From DASRDU01 sp035652435 (lineage in GTDB: Bacteria > Acidobacteriota > Blastocatellia > RBC074): a stretch of DNA of 64,000 bases. The stretch spans positions 1 through 64,000 of the forward strand of contig DASRDU010000037.1 of NCBI GenBank assembly GCA_035652435.1. The letters are read 5' to 3'. Numbering within the stretch: position 1 is the first letter of the stretch; each line of letters begins with the position of its first letter. A model generated the notes under the pieces. The model did not search any database. It saw only the letters and a program-made list of their open reading frames with translations, and was not told where the DNA came from. Shown here one piece after another: positions 31,633 through 39,256 of the stretch. The translations under genes and the position numbers were made by a program.

Positions 31633-32547
31633 TCAGTCCCGCCGGCGCGAGATCTCCACTTCGTCACTATCCTTTACAACGATGACATTCGGGTGGATGC
31701 GGGCGGCTTCCAGCAGGAATTCTTCCGTCGAAGTGTAACGCTGCGAGAAGTGGGTCAGGACGAGCCTGTCCGCCCCGGCGTCTCTCGCAATCGTCGCGGC
31801 CTGCGCCGCCGTCAGGTGTCCGTTCTTTTCCGCCTCAGCCGATTCGCTCGAAAGGTAAGTTGATTCACAGACCAGCAGGTCGGCATTCGCGGCCAGCACC
31901 CGCGCCGCTTCGCACATTCGCGTGTCCATAATAAACGCCATGCTCTGCCCCGCTCTGGGGACGCTCACCTGATCTGCGGTGATGACCTGACCGTCAATTT
32001 CGAGCCTGCCGGATCGCTTGAGCGTCCCGACTGCCGGCCCTCTGATCCCGAGCGCTTCGAGTTTTTCAGGCAGCATCGTCACCGTGTCAGGCTCCTGCAA
32101 TCTGTAGCCCCACGACTCGACGGTGTGATCGAGGCGGCGGGCTTCAATCGTGAATTTGTCGCCCGTGAAAACAACGCCGGGCTCCGAGATGGGGCACTCC
32201 CGGATGCTGGCGACGTTGTAAAAGATCGAGGCGTTTTTGAGATTGTCGAAATACTTCTGCCCCGAAGCCGGGTAACAGACCTCGACCGTCTGCGGCACCT
32301 TGTCGAGCGACAGGCGCTGGATGATCCCGGCGAGCCCAAGGCAGTGATCTCCGTGAAAGTGGGTGATGAAGATCTTCGTGATCTCCGAGGCGGAGACGTT
32401 CGCCAGGATCATCTGCCGCTGCGTGCCTTCGCCCGGGTCGAAAAGGATGCCCGCCTCATCCCACTTCAGGAAATAGCCGTTGTGATTGCGCTGCCGGGTA
32501 GGGACCTGACTCGCCGTCCCGAGCGCGATGAATTTTCTGGAAGACAT
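31633..32547 (-). CDS. rnz: Ribonuclease Z
   Basis: Metallo-beta-lactamase-fold endonuclease that removes tRNA 3' trailers. The zinc-binding THFHGDHCLGLAG (HxHxDH) lies near residue 60, and GTASQVPTRQRNHNGY at the N-terminus is characteristic. The C-terminal His in LTHFSQRY completes the site. The protein is 304 residues with the ATG at 32547, close to the usual 300-310. The longer frame to 32637 adds a Cys/Arg-rich N-terminus unlike the family and was rejected. It is convergent with the upstream membrane-protein gene. Confidence 0.92.
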   Translation of the reverse strand: MSSRKFIALGTASQVPTRQRNHNGYFLKWDEAGILFDPGEGTQRQMILANVSASEITKIFITHFHGDHCLGLAGIIQRLSLDKVPQTVEVCYPASGQKYFDNLKNASIFYNVASIRECPISEPGVVFTGDKFTIEARRLDHTVESWGYRLQEPDTVTMLPEKLEALGIRGPAVGTLKRSGRLEIDGQVITADQVSVPRAGQSMAFIMDTRMCEAARVLAANADLLVCESTYLSSESAEAEKNGHLTAAQAATIARDAGADRLVLTHFSQRYTSTEEFLLEAARIHPNVIVVKDSDEVEISRRRD

Positions 32548-32733
32548 AATCTTTACAGCCCTGCTGACTGACGGTTTCACTCCGGTAAATATCAGACTAC
32601 CACAGTGACATCCGGCGCGGCTGCGGCCATGAGTCATTGAGCCGAAGAAAAATTCGCGGGCGGTGATTCAAATCGCCGGCCTTTCCCGCGTTACGGGGTT
32701 GGGAATAAAAGTAACCTGATGGGGGGATTATGG

Positions 32734-33180
32734 ATGAGGAGACTGATCTTCGTTTCAATCGTGATGTCAATGGTCATTACCGCTTCAAATTGTTCATCAA
32801 CTGACCCGCGCGCAGGGCAGCTCGAGCGCGGCAAATACCTGGTCGAAAACGTGGTGATGTGCGCCGACTGCCACACGCCGCGCGACGAGCGTGGCGAATT
32901 CGTCCGGGCGAAATGGTTGCAGGGCAGTCCGCTCGAATTCGCGCCCGTGCATCCGATGCCCGCCTGGGTGCCCTCCGCGCCCGGCATCGCGGGACTGCCG
33001 CAGATGAGCGAGGCCGAGGCGACGAGCCTGCTCGAAACCGGGGCGACGCCGAACGGCCGGTCGCCGCGCCCGCCAATGCCCAGCTTCCGCTTGTCACACG
33101 AAGACGCGGTGGCGGTTGCCGCTTACCTGAAATCGCTCAGAGCCAGTGCCGATGCGCCGCTGACTTCGCAGAATCGCTGA
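32734..33180 (+). CDS. Cytochrome c-like lipoprotein
   Basis: A 148-residue protein. A short signal sequence ends in ITASNCSS, a plausible lipobox with the Cys as lipid anchor. The single heme motif CADCH lies near residue 44, in a class I cytochrome c context (LERGKYLVENVVMCADCH). A downstream Met-rich stretch (PPMPSF) offers the distal methionine, and HEDAVAVAAYLKSLR forms the last helix. It probably transfers electrons at the periplasmic face. The ATG at 32734 has GGGGGG 7 bp upstream and gives a normal signal peptide; the ATG at 32719 is an alternative. The cupin gene follows within 10 bp. Confidence 0.8.
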   Translation: MRRLIFVSIVMSMVITASNCSSTDPRAGQLERGKYLVENVVMCADCHTPRDERGEFVRAKWLQGSPLEFAPVHPMPAWVPSAPGIAGLPQMSEAEATSLLETGATPNGRSPRPPMPSFRLSHEDAVAVAAYLKSLRASADAPLTSQNR

Positions 33181-33190
33181 AGGGTTGGAT

Positions 33191-33571
33191 ATGCCAGTCA
33201 TCAATAATTCCAAAGTGGAAAAGTTCGAGTTACCCGGCATCGTTCATCAGACGCTCGCGGGGCGCGCCCGAGGGGTTGAAAACGTGGAGGTCTGGATCGA
33301 GCGGGTCCAGCCGGGCGCCGGGACTCCAGTTCACCGTCACGACTGCGAAGAAATCGTCGTCGTCTTGCGCGGCTCAGGGCACGTGATCTTTGACGGTAAA
33401 AGCACGGACTTCGGCCCGAACTCGACGATCATCGCCCCGCCCGGCGTGGTGCATCAGATCATCAACACCGGAGACGAAGAGATGCTGCTGGTCGCGGCCT
33501 TCGGACGGACGCCGGTCGGAATCTTCACCGAGGATGGCGAGCCCCTGCCGGTGCCCTGGCAGTCCGAATGA
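33191..33571 (+). CDS. Small single-domain cupin
   Basis: A 126-residue beta-barrel protein of the cupin superfamily. Motif 1 is seen as G-T-P-V-H-R-H-D-C-E-E around residue 48, giving His, His and Glu metal ligands, and motif 2 as PPGVVHQIINTG with the third His. Such proteins may bind a sugar or small acid, or act as isomerases or dioxygenases; the reaction is unknown. The ATG at 33191 is preferred to an upstream in-frame TTG. Its stop overlaps another ATG (ATGA), which begins a short frame that runs into the left end of the mobile element. Confidence 0.8.
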   Translation: MPVINNSKVEKFELPGIVHQTLAGRARGVENVEVWIERVQPGAGTPVHRHDCEEIVVVLRGSGHVIFDGKSTDFGPNSTIIAPPGVVHQIINTGDEEMLLVAAFGRTPVGIFTEDGEPLPVPWQSE

Positions 33572-33663
33572 TAACGAGCAGGAAGATGTCTTTCGCAGAT
33601 TACAAAGCGCTGGTGCGCAGACAAGGCGAGGAACTGATGGCGTGCGCTCCCGGTGCGGGGTAG
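33568..33663 (+). pseudogene. Short reading frame cut by the mobile element
   Basis: The ATG overlapping the cupin stop opens a 31-residue frame containing MSFADYKALVRRQGEELMAC and ending in the TAG that forms the first bases of the left terminal inverted repeat. Joining it to the sequence right of the element through one copy of the 12-bp repeat keeps the frame open for about 32 more codons, reading PDVPNLCPGFIYCEADVES. This suggests a small gene interrupted by insertion, but no family was recognised and the second half runs antisense to the end of the DUF2891 gene. Confidence 0.35.
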
Positions 33664-33683
33664 TGGGGCGATAGTGTGTTGGT
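33649..33683. repeat. Left element boundary: direct repeat plus terminal inverted repeat
   Basis: The 12-bp direct repeat CCCGGTGCGGGG (33649-33660) is followed by a 23-bp terminal repeat (33661-33683) starting TAGTGGGGCG and ending GTGTTGGT. The exact complement of the 23-mer occurs at 37793-37815. Confidence 0.9.
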
Positions 33684-33782
33684 GAAAATGGAGGAATGGG
33701 GAATCAGGGGGCAATGAACTGACCCGGCGGGGCCTCGTTGTCAGCCGCGCTTCGGCCTGTCAATTCACCCGGAATGTCTCGC

Positions 33783-33820
33783 AGCCCGGCCTCCCGGACA
33801 GACAGGTGGTCGGGCTTTTT
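33783..33820 (+). terminator. Terminator-like hairpin inside the left element end
   Basis: AGCCCG...CGGGCT pairs, with partial inner pairing, and is followed by TTTTTG on the plus strand. It would stop transcription entering from the cupin side. Confidence 0.55.
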
Positions 33821-33859
33821 GTCTCCCTTCGGGCCGTGGCGATCAGCGGCTGGTCCCAA

Positions 33860-33895
33860 AGCGAAAGGGCTTCCGTCACGGGAAGCCCTTTCTTC
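33860..33895 (-). terminator. Hairpin terminator for the DUF3494 gene
   Basis: An 11-bp stem (AAAGGGCTTCC at 33864-33874 with 33881-33891) has a 6-nt loop. On the minus strand it is followed by CGCTTT, and it lies about 30 bp beyond the DUF3494 stop. Confidence 0.7.
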
Positions 33896-33922
33896 CGCAC
33901 GGGGAGTTAACCCGGCCCTGCC

Positions 33923-36499
33923 TTACTGGCAGCCGGCCGGGAAGACCGGGATCGTCAGGCTGGCCGTCGTCGAATCCAGCACGTGCAGGTTGTGACCCTG
34001 ATTGAAGGCGTTCGGGTTCGTCCCCGCCGCCGGGTTGAAGTTGAGCGCCGCACCGACGATCGCGTTGCCATCAGTTGAAAAGAACTTCATCCACCCCGTG
34101 CTGCCGGCCGGGATGATCGAACCGAGCCGCGGCGTCGTCCGCGGGAAGACCCCGTTCAGGAACGACCGGAACTGACAGCCCCCGTTGAACTGGAAGCTGA
34201 AGGGGTTCTCCAGCTGATCAAACACAATCCCGAACACCGGCCCGATGTTCCCGAGCGTCGAGCGCAGGTCGCCCCCGATCCGGTCAATCACCAGCATCGT
34301 CGAGTTGCCGTCGAGCGCGCTCGCGATGTTATCGAGCGCCAGCACTCGCGGCAGCGTGTGATAGCTCACGTTGTTGAAGGCCAGCGTCGCCGTCGCCGAG
34401 GTCGCGTCGCAGAATGGCAACCCCCCGGCCAGCGCCGGGACCGCCACGGCGCCGAGGTTGGCCGCCTGCCCGCTCTGGAACTTGACGTACGCGTCGCCGA
34501 TCAGCCGGTTGAAATTTGTCGGGCAGCCGGCACTGTCGGTCGCCACGGCGATGACGTAACCGGTCACGCCCGGATCGACGTCAGACGCGAGGATTGTCAT
34601 CGTCTGGTTCGGCGTCAGGCAGAGGAAGTTATCCGAGACCGAACAACTCGCGCTGTCCACGAAAAAGAGGTGGACGAAAGCGCTCGCCCCGTTGTCGGTG
34701 TTGGTGATGTTGATCCGGGTGTTCTCGACCGCCGGATTCGTGAGGCTCGAGGTATAGATGGGGAAGATCAGCACCGAACCCGCCCTGTCATCGCTGATGG
34801 GCGAGGGCACGGGGAAAGGCAGCGGGACGACGGTCAGGGTGGCGACGGCCGGCGCGGCGTTGTTGCCGTTGCTGGTTTGCAGGGCGCCTGCCGGCAGCGT
34901 GTTGAGGTAGTTGCCTCCGAGCGCCGTCGTCACGTTGACCGTCACCGTGCAGGTGCCGGGGGAGCCGCCCGGGATCATGCTCCCGGCCGGCAGCGTCACC
35001 GTGTTCCCGCCCGCAGGCGCGCTCACCACGCCGCCACAGGTGGTGCTGGCGTTCGGCGTGTCAGCGATCACGAGGCCGGCCGGCAGCGTGTCGGTGAGTG
35101 GCGCAGTCAGCGTGGCGGGACTGCCGTTGGGGTTGATCAGGGTAATGCTGAGGGTCGAGACACCGCCCGCATTGATCGTGGCCGGGCTGAAGGCCTTGCT
35201 GAGCAGGGGCGGGCCGGAGGCCGGGACGACGGTCAGGGTGGCGACGGCCGGCGCGGCGTTGTTGCCGTTGCTGGTCTGCAGGGCGCCTGCCGGCAGCGTG
35301 TTGAGGTAGTTGCCTGCGGACGCTGCCGTCACATTGAACGTCACCGTGCAGGTGCCGGGCGTGCCGGGCGTGCCGCCCGGGATCGTACTCCCCGCCGCCA
35401 GGGTCACCATGGTGGCGGTGGCAGTCACCATCCCGCCACAGGTGGTGCCGGGTGTACCGGAGACCACCAGGCCGGCCGGCAGCGTGTCGGTGAGTGCCGC
35501 GGTCAGGACGGCGGGACTGCTGTTGGGATTGCTCAGGGTAATGGTCTTGGTCGAGACCCCGCCCGCATTGATGATGGCCGGGCTGAAAGCCACGCCGATT
35601 GAGGGCGGGGCGGTAGTACCGGGAGGCACGACGGAGCAGCCCGGGGCGGTAATGGTGTTGTTATTCATCGTCACCGCACCGTTGCGCGCGAGGGCCCTGC
35701 CGAGGATGCTCGCCCCGGTATTCAGGGTGATGCTGGTGAGCGCGAGAATATTGCCTGCGAAGGCAGTGTCTGTCCCGAGAGTCGCGGAGCTGCCGACCTG
35801 CCAGAAGACGTTGCAGATCTGACCGCCATTGATCACCTGAACAGATGAGTTGCTGGCGGTCGTGAGCGTGCTCCCGATCTTGAAAATGAAGACCGCGTTC
35901 GGGTTGCCCTGGGCGTCGAGGGTGAGCGTTCCGGTCAGCTGAGCCGACGACGAAAAGCAATAGACGCCCGGCGTGAGCGTCAGTCCACCCAGATCCTGAC
36001 CGGTCAGGTCGGTGTTGCACGCCATGCCGGCGAGGGCATTATACGCAGTGGTGACATCATTCTGAGCCTGCATGGCGACCGCATCGTTCGCGTGGATCGT
36101 TCCTCCGATCACGATCCCCGGAGGAAAGCCGGTGATTGCGCTGCCCGGGCTGACACCCAGATCTCCGTTGACGATGGTCGGGCCGGTATTGGTCACCGCC
36201 GAGCCGCCGAGGACGGCGAAGCTCTGCGCCGTACCCAGCAATGACTGGGCGAGGGCCGGTGAGGCGCCGTAGAGAAGCGTGGCGAATAACAGGCCGGCCA
36301 GCAGACTCCGGTACCGGCGCTTCATTCCGGAGTTCGCTTTCCCCTGCCGGTGCTCATCGGCGACCGGGCGGAGCAGCCTGAGTCGTGGCCCGGCAGTCAG
36401 CAGGTCGCCAAAAGTCAGGGTGGCAACGAACAGCAGATGCCATCGCTTGAGGAGTCTCAGTCCTGATCGGAGGTGTGTGAGTTTGTGTGCTGGCCGCAT
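33923..36499 (-). CDS. DUF3494 (ice-binding-like) exported surface protein with DUF11-like repeats
   Basis: A long exported protein of 858 residues from the chosen start. A DUF3494 beta-helix domain follows the second hydrophobic segment (LLGTAQSFAVLGGSAVTNTG, then VNGDLGVSPGSAITGFP). This family includes bacterial ice-binding proteins but also many adhesin-like proteins. Two DUF11-like repeats come next (each with AFSPA.INAGGVST and LTDTLPAGLV), then a C-terminal beta-rich domain. No cell-wall sorting signal was seen. ATG 36499 has AGGAGG 7 bp upstream and is preferred; it adds about 58 residues before a classic signal peptide starting at Met 36325, which is a serious alternative. It is the main cargo of the transposon-like element. 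Confidence 0.78.
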   Translation of the reverse strand: MRPAHKLTHLRSGLRLLKRWHLLFVATLTFGDLLTAGPRLRLLRPVADEHRQGKANSGMKRRYRSLLAGLLFATLLYGASPALAQSLLGTAQSFAVLGGSAVTNTGPTIVNGDLGVSPGSAITGFPPGIVIGGTIHANDAVAMQAQNDVTTAYNALAGMACNTDLTGQDLGGLTLTPGVYCFSSSAQLTGTLTLDAQGNPNAVFIFKIGSTLTTASNSSVQVINGGQICNVFWQVGSSATLGTDTAFAGNILALTSITLNTGASILGRALARNGAVTMNNNTITAPGCSVVPPGTTAPPSIGVAFSPAIINAGGVSTKTITLSNPNSSPAVLTAALTDTLPAGLVVSGTPGTTCGGMVTATATMVTLAAGSTIPGGTPGTPGTCTVTFNVTAASAGNYLNTLPAGALQTSNGNNAAPAVATLTVVPASGPPLLSKAFSPATINAGGVSTLSITLINPNGSPATLTAPLTDTLPAGLVIADTPNASTTCGGVVSAPAGGNTVTLPAGSMIPGGSPGTCTVTVNVTTALGGNYLNTLPAGALQTSNGNNAAPAVATLTVVPLPFPVPSPISDDRAGSVLIFPIYTSSLTNPAVENTRINITNTDNGASAFVHLFFVDSASCSVSDNFLCLTPNQTMTILASDVDPGVTGYVIAVATDSAGCPTNFNRLIGDAYVKFQSGQAANLGAVAVPALAGGLPFCDATSATATLAFNNVSYHTLPRVLALDNIASALDGNSTMLVIDRIGGDLRSTLGNIGPVFGIVFDQLENPFSFQFNGGCQFRSFLNGVFPRTTPRLGSIIPAGSTGWMKFFSTDGNAIVGAALNFNPAAGTNPNAFNQGHNLHVLDSTTASLTIPVFPAGCQ
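34824..35315. repeat. 93-bp direct repeats within the DUF3494 gene
   Basis: Segments 34824-34916 and 35223-35315 are 93 bp long and differ at one base, 399 bp apart (133 codons). They encode matching ends of the two DUF11-like repeats and indicate recent internal duplication or gene conversion. Confidence 0.9.
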
Positions 36500-37100
36500 A
36501 TTGAAGTCCTCCTGAGGTGAAGTTCTCTTCAATTGAGGGGCAGTCAGTATGAGAGTTTCGCTCAAGGGTGGAAGAAGTCTTCCCGCCGCGAGCAAGCTGG
36601 TGGACTCGCGACCCTGATGGCTTCGGATGCTGGCTGCGGCTCTATGAAATGTTAATCCGGCAGATATTTCCAGGGTTCTGCCGAATGGCTGATCTGGCTA
36701 ATAAGGATACTGAGCAACCCAGTGAGTAAAGAATGCAGGTAAAAGAGTTGAGCTTTCTGCTGGAATGGCGTGCCGGTCGTGAGGAAAGCCCAATCCGGGC
36801 AGAGTCTACGCTTGTTTTACGAGGCGGTCAAGGCGACCGGTATTCATCCTGTCCAGTATTGGACAGCAACACATCCTGAAAAGTTATAGGCTGCCTGCGA
36901 ACCGGGCCCGGCTCATTCTCTTTTCAACTCCTCCGGGACCAGCCGGATTATCTGAATCATACGGCTCGTCTCCAAAGGGGGAAACTAATGGGCCTTTCTC
37001 AGAGGTGGAGAAGGAACTGCGCCACCTCAAAACGCCGCTCGGGTAAAAAAGGCAGATAACAGGGCAGGCTTTTCAGGCAAAAACAGGACAGGAGACCGCG
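36500..37100. other. Non-coding interior of the element
   Basis: About 600 bp between the divergent DUF3494 and 116-residue genes. No frame is supported. It holds a hairpin (CGGCAGA / TCTGCCG near 36660-36684) and the operator-like dyad described separately. Promoters for both genes should lie here; none is close to consensus. Confidence 0.5.
36849..36866. promoter_or_regulatory. Operator-like dyad CTGTCCA-N4-TGGACAG
   Basis: Perfect 7-bp half-sites around a 4-bp spacer, located between two divergent genes about 350 bp from the DUF3494 start and 235 bp from the other start. The shape fits a dimeric activator or repressor site. No regulator gene lies in the element. Confidence 0.4.
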
Positions 37101-37451
37101 ATGACCGAAGAAAGCGCCGGCAATTACACGCAGGATCATGAAAAGCTGCTGCTGACAATCAATGCCGCGATTGAAGCTCTTGATCAGGTGGATGACACCA
37201 ATTCAGCGCTCGACAGTGCGTTGCGCGGGGGCGCGGACATTGAAGATCCACTGAGGGCTCTGCGCATTGCGATCAACAGTAAGGCGGTTGATGCGACCGT
37301 TGACCTGATGGCCCTGAGGGGAATCCTCGAATCCGGCCTTTCAGGGACTGACCCTTCTTCAATCCCGCAACTCCTGCAGGCCATCTCCAACATCCTTGAA
37401 AGTGAAAAGCTGCCGGTGGCCGGTGTAAAAGACCCTGGCAAGGGCTGCTGA
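37101..37451 (+). CDS. Hypothetical 116-residue protein carried by the element
   Basis: A soluble, mostly helical and acidic protein starting MTEESAGNYTQDHEKLLLTI. Two helices (LTINAAIEALDQV and DPLRALRIAINSKAVDATVDL) have regular hydrophobic spacing. There is no signal peptide or membrane segment, and a single Cys is the last residue. The ATG has CAGGAGA about 8 bp upstream. No family was recognised and nothing suggests a transposase or resolvase. It diverges from the DUF3494 gene. Confidence 0.6.
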   Translation: MTEESAGNYTQDHEKLLLTINAAIEALDQVDDTNSALDSALRGGADIEDPLRALRIAINSKAVDATVDLMALRGILESGLSGTDPSSIPQLLQAISNILESEKLPVAGVKDPGKGC

Positions 37452-37792
37452 GAAGCTCGCACAGGCAGGAAACCTCACAGCTGGCGCCCCGATCACGCCG
37501 ACTTTTCAGCCCGGTACGCGGGCAGCAGGCTCTGCGCGCTCCCTGCGGTGCTGGCGCCGCCGTGATTTTCAGGATTGGGGAATCGAAACAGGGAATCAGG
37601 ATCTTCCACTTATCACGGGTCAATGGCGGCGTGGAGTTCTGACCGACAGCAGTGCAATTCAAGCGACGGTTGAGACCTGCCGAATGGGATGATCCGGGGC
37701 TGCCGGGCGGGAGATTGAAAGAGGTGTGCGTCAGGCGATCTGCGTGAGCCGGAGTTGATCGCGGCTCACCTGAAAGCCTGAGTCCCGGAAAG
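37452..37792. other. Non-coding right part of the element
   Basis: About 340 bp up to the right terminal inverted repeat. No supported gene, strong terminator or further repeat was seen. Confidence 0.5.
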
Positions 37793-37827
37793 ACCAACAC
37801 ACTATCGCCCCACTACCCGGTGCGGGG
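37793..37827. repeat. Right element boundary: terminal inverted repeat plus direct repeat
   Basis: The 23-bp right terminal repeat (37793-37815, starting ACCAACACAC) is the exact complement of the left one and is followed by the second 12-bp CCCGGTGCGGGG (37816-37827) in the same orientation as the first copy. Confidence 0.9.
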
Positions 37828-37859
37828 CCGGATGTCCCGAATTTATGCCCGGGCTTCAT

Positions 37860-39248
37860 CTATTGCGAGGCCGATGTCGAAAGCAGATACACCGCGAACG
37901 AAGCCAGCCAGTGTTCTCCGGCGTAATCACCGCTCGCCACATGCGCGAGCGCGTCTCTGGCATGCGAATTCGCCGCACTGGCCAGAGCCCTGCGTGCCGG
38001 ATCATCGGCCGGCAATGCCATTGCGATGCTGCGCATACACCATGCGCGGCTGAGGTTCAGGCCGTCGAGATGCACGATCTTTGGGTCACTGCGGTCGGCC
38101 ACGACGGCAGGTGTGAGCAGCGACTTCGGCCCGCCTTTCGCAACTTCCGGCAGAAAGCGGCGAAACCATGCGCTGAACTGCGCGGGCTTCATCACCCGTC
38201 GCATCAGGTCGGCTTCCATCAGGGCCGGCGAAAAGAAATCCTCGCCGCCCGGCTCCCACGCCGCCGGGTAATTCACATCCCTGCCGTAATAGGTCAGGCT
38301 GCGCTCGGTGATCAGGCTGATCAGCTGTTGATTGGCGGTTGTCTTTGCATAGTCGAGCGCGAAGGCCAGCCCGAACGCCGTGTTCGGATGCACGCCGGTG
38401 CGGATCGGGTAAGTCTGCTTCGGCAGGAAATTCAAATAACGGGTCACGAGCGCGTCGGCGAGCGGCTTCAGATTCGCGGCCCACTTCTTCCCGTCCGCGT
38501 CGTCCCACGTGTGCAGCTCTTCGGCAAGTTTGAGCAGCCACGCCCAGCCGTAGGTGCGCTCGAATGACTGGCGGTTCGGCTGATTGAGGTACGCGACCTC
38601 GCCCCGGATGTTTTCAGCCGAAATGTTTTCGGCCAATGCCATGCGGATTTCCTTCGCTTCCGGCAGCTGCGGGAATTCCTTCAGCAATCTGACGAGCATC
38701 CAGTGGCCGTGGACTGATGAGTGCCAGTCGTAGCAGCCGTAAAAGGCCGGGTGCAGTGCGCGCGGGCCTTTCACCTCGCTGCCGTCATTCATCGTGTGGT
38801 CGGGTTTGTTGGGGTATTCCTGCCGGACGCATTTGAGCGGCAGGCGCGCCAGATGCGAGGCCTGTGACTGCGTCAGCGTCCCATCAGGTGGTGTGGCATT
38901 CATCTTTTGCGGCATGGCTCGGGCTGGCAGGGCGGCCAGAAATAGTAAGATTGCGAATGACAGAATAAACGTCACCAGAAAGGCCTGAATGGCGCGGATG
39001 ATTGAAAACGTCACGGTGAAATAAACCTCGGTTGAAATCATGCTGACGGCGCGATCACAGACCAGCAGGAACACGCCGGAAGTGGTGGCCGCGATGACGG
39101 TCGAGCGCATAAAGTAGCGCGTGGAAAAGTATACTGCGCAGCCCGTGACCAGGCCGATCGTCACCGACGCCAGCCAGGTCGTTCGGACCACCTTTCTCAG
39201 ACTATCGCGCCACTTCTCATACCCCGTGAATTTACGCTGTCCACTCAT
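37860..39248 (-). CDS. Membrane-anchored DUF2891 protein with extra N-terminal membrane domain
   Basis: A 462-residue protein. The first ~115 residues hold about three transmembrane helices, including VFLLVCDRAVSM, faintly like DUF4407 membrane proteins. The remaining ~340 residues match the DUF2891 pattern, an alpha/alpha-barrel-like domain with HPAFYGCYDWHSSVHGHW (clustered His, Asp and Trp suggesting an active site), RTYGWAWLLKLAEEL and GGEDFFSPALMEADLMRR. DUF2891 proteins are usually secreted with a simple signal peptide, so the multi-helix N-terminus is unusual; the third helix could be the ancestral signal peptide (LLFLAALPARA). Function is unknown; the helical barrel suggests a glycan-active enzyme. 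It lies 8 bp after the giant kinase gene and is probably its operon partner. Confidence 0.75.
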   Translation of the reverse strand: MSGQRKFTGYEKWRDSLRKVVRTTWLASVTIGLVTGCAVYFSTRYFMRSTVIAATTSGVFLLVCDRAVSMISTEVYFTVTFSIIRAIQAFLVTFILSFAILLFLAALPARAMPQKMNATPPDGTLTQSQASHLARLPLKCVRQEYPNKPDHTMNDGSEVKGPRALHPAFYGCYDWHSSVHGHWMLVRLLKEFPQLPEAKEIRMALAENISAENIRGEVAYLNQPNRQSFERTYGWAWLLKLAEELHTWDDADGKKWAANLKPLADALVTRYLNFLPKQTYPIRTGVHPNTAFGLAFALDYAKTTANQQLISLITERSLTYYGRDVNYPAAWEPGGEDFFSPALMEADLMRRVMKPAQFSAWFRRFLPEVAKGGPKSLLTPAVVADRSDPKIVHLDGLNLSRAWCMRSIAMALPADDPARRALASAANSHARDALAHVASGDYAGEHWLASFAVYLLSTSASQ

Positions 39249-39256
39249 CGTTGTCG

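Larger units (their letters stand above)
33661..37815. mobile_element. 4155-bp transposon-like element without transposase
   Basis: The element has perfect 23-bp terminal inverted repeats (33661-33683 and 37793-37815) and is bounded by a perfect 12-bp direct repeat, CCCGGTGCGGGG, at 33649-33660 and 37816-37827. This is the pattern left by transposition with target duplication. A 10-13 bp duplication is known for IS4-family elements, so a transposase of that kind could have moved it; that is inference. The interior holds only a DUF3494 surface-protein gene (minus), a 116-residue unknown (plus), terminator-like hairpins and non-coding DNA. It may be a non-autonomous passenger-carrying element moved in trans. 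Confidence 0.82.

Noticed and set aside
33649..33660. CCCGGTGCGGGG as an extension of the terminal inverted repeat rather than a target duplication
   Set aside because: The two copies match 12 of 12 as direct repeats but only 8 of 12 as inverted repeats, so a direct duplication fits better.
36300..36500. A cyclic-di-GMP-type riboswitch upstream of the DUF3494 gene
   Set aside because: Some words (GGGGAAAGCGAACTCCGG) looked suggestive, but the conserved core and pairing of that class could not be assembled, and the region is probably translated.
33661..37815. A hidden transposase gene in the element
   Set aside because: The only convincing frames are the DUF3494 gene and the 116-residue gene; neither shows a DDE, HUH or serine/tyrosine recombinase motif.
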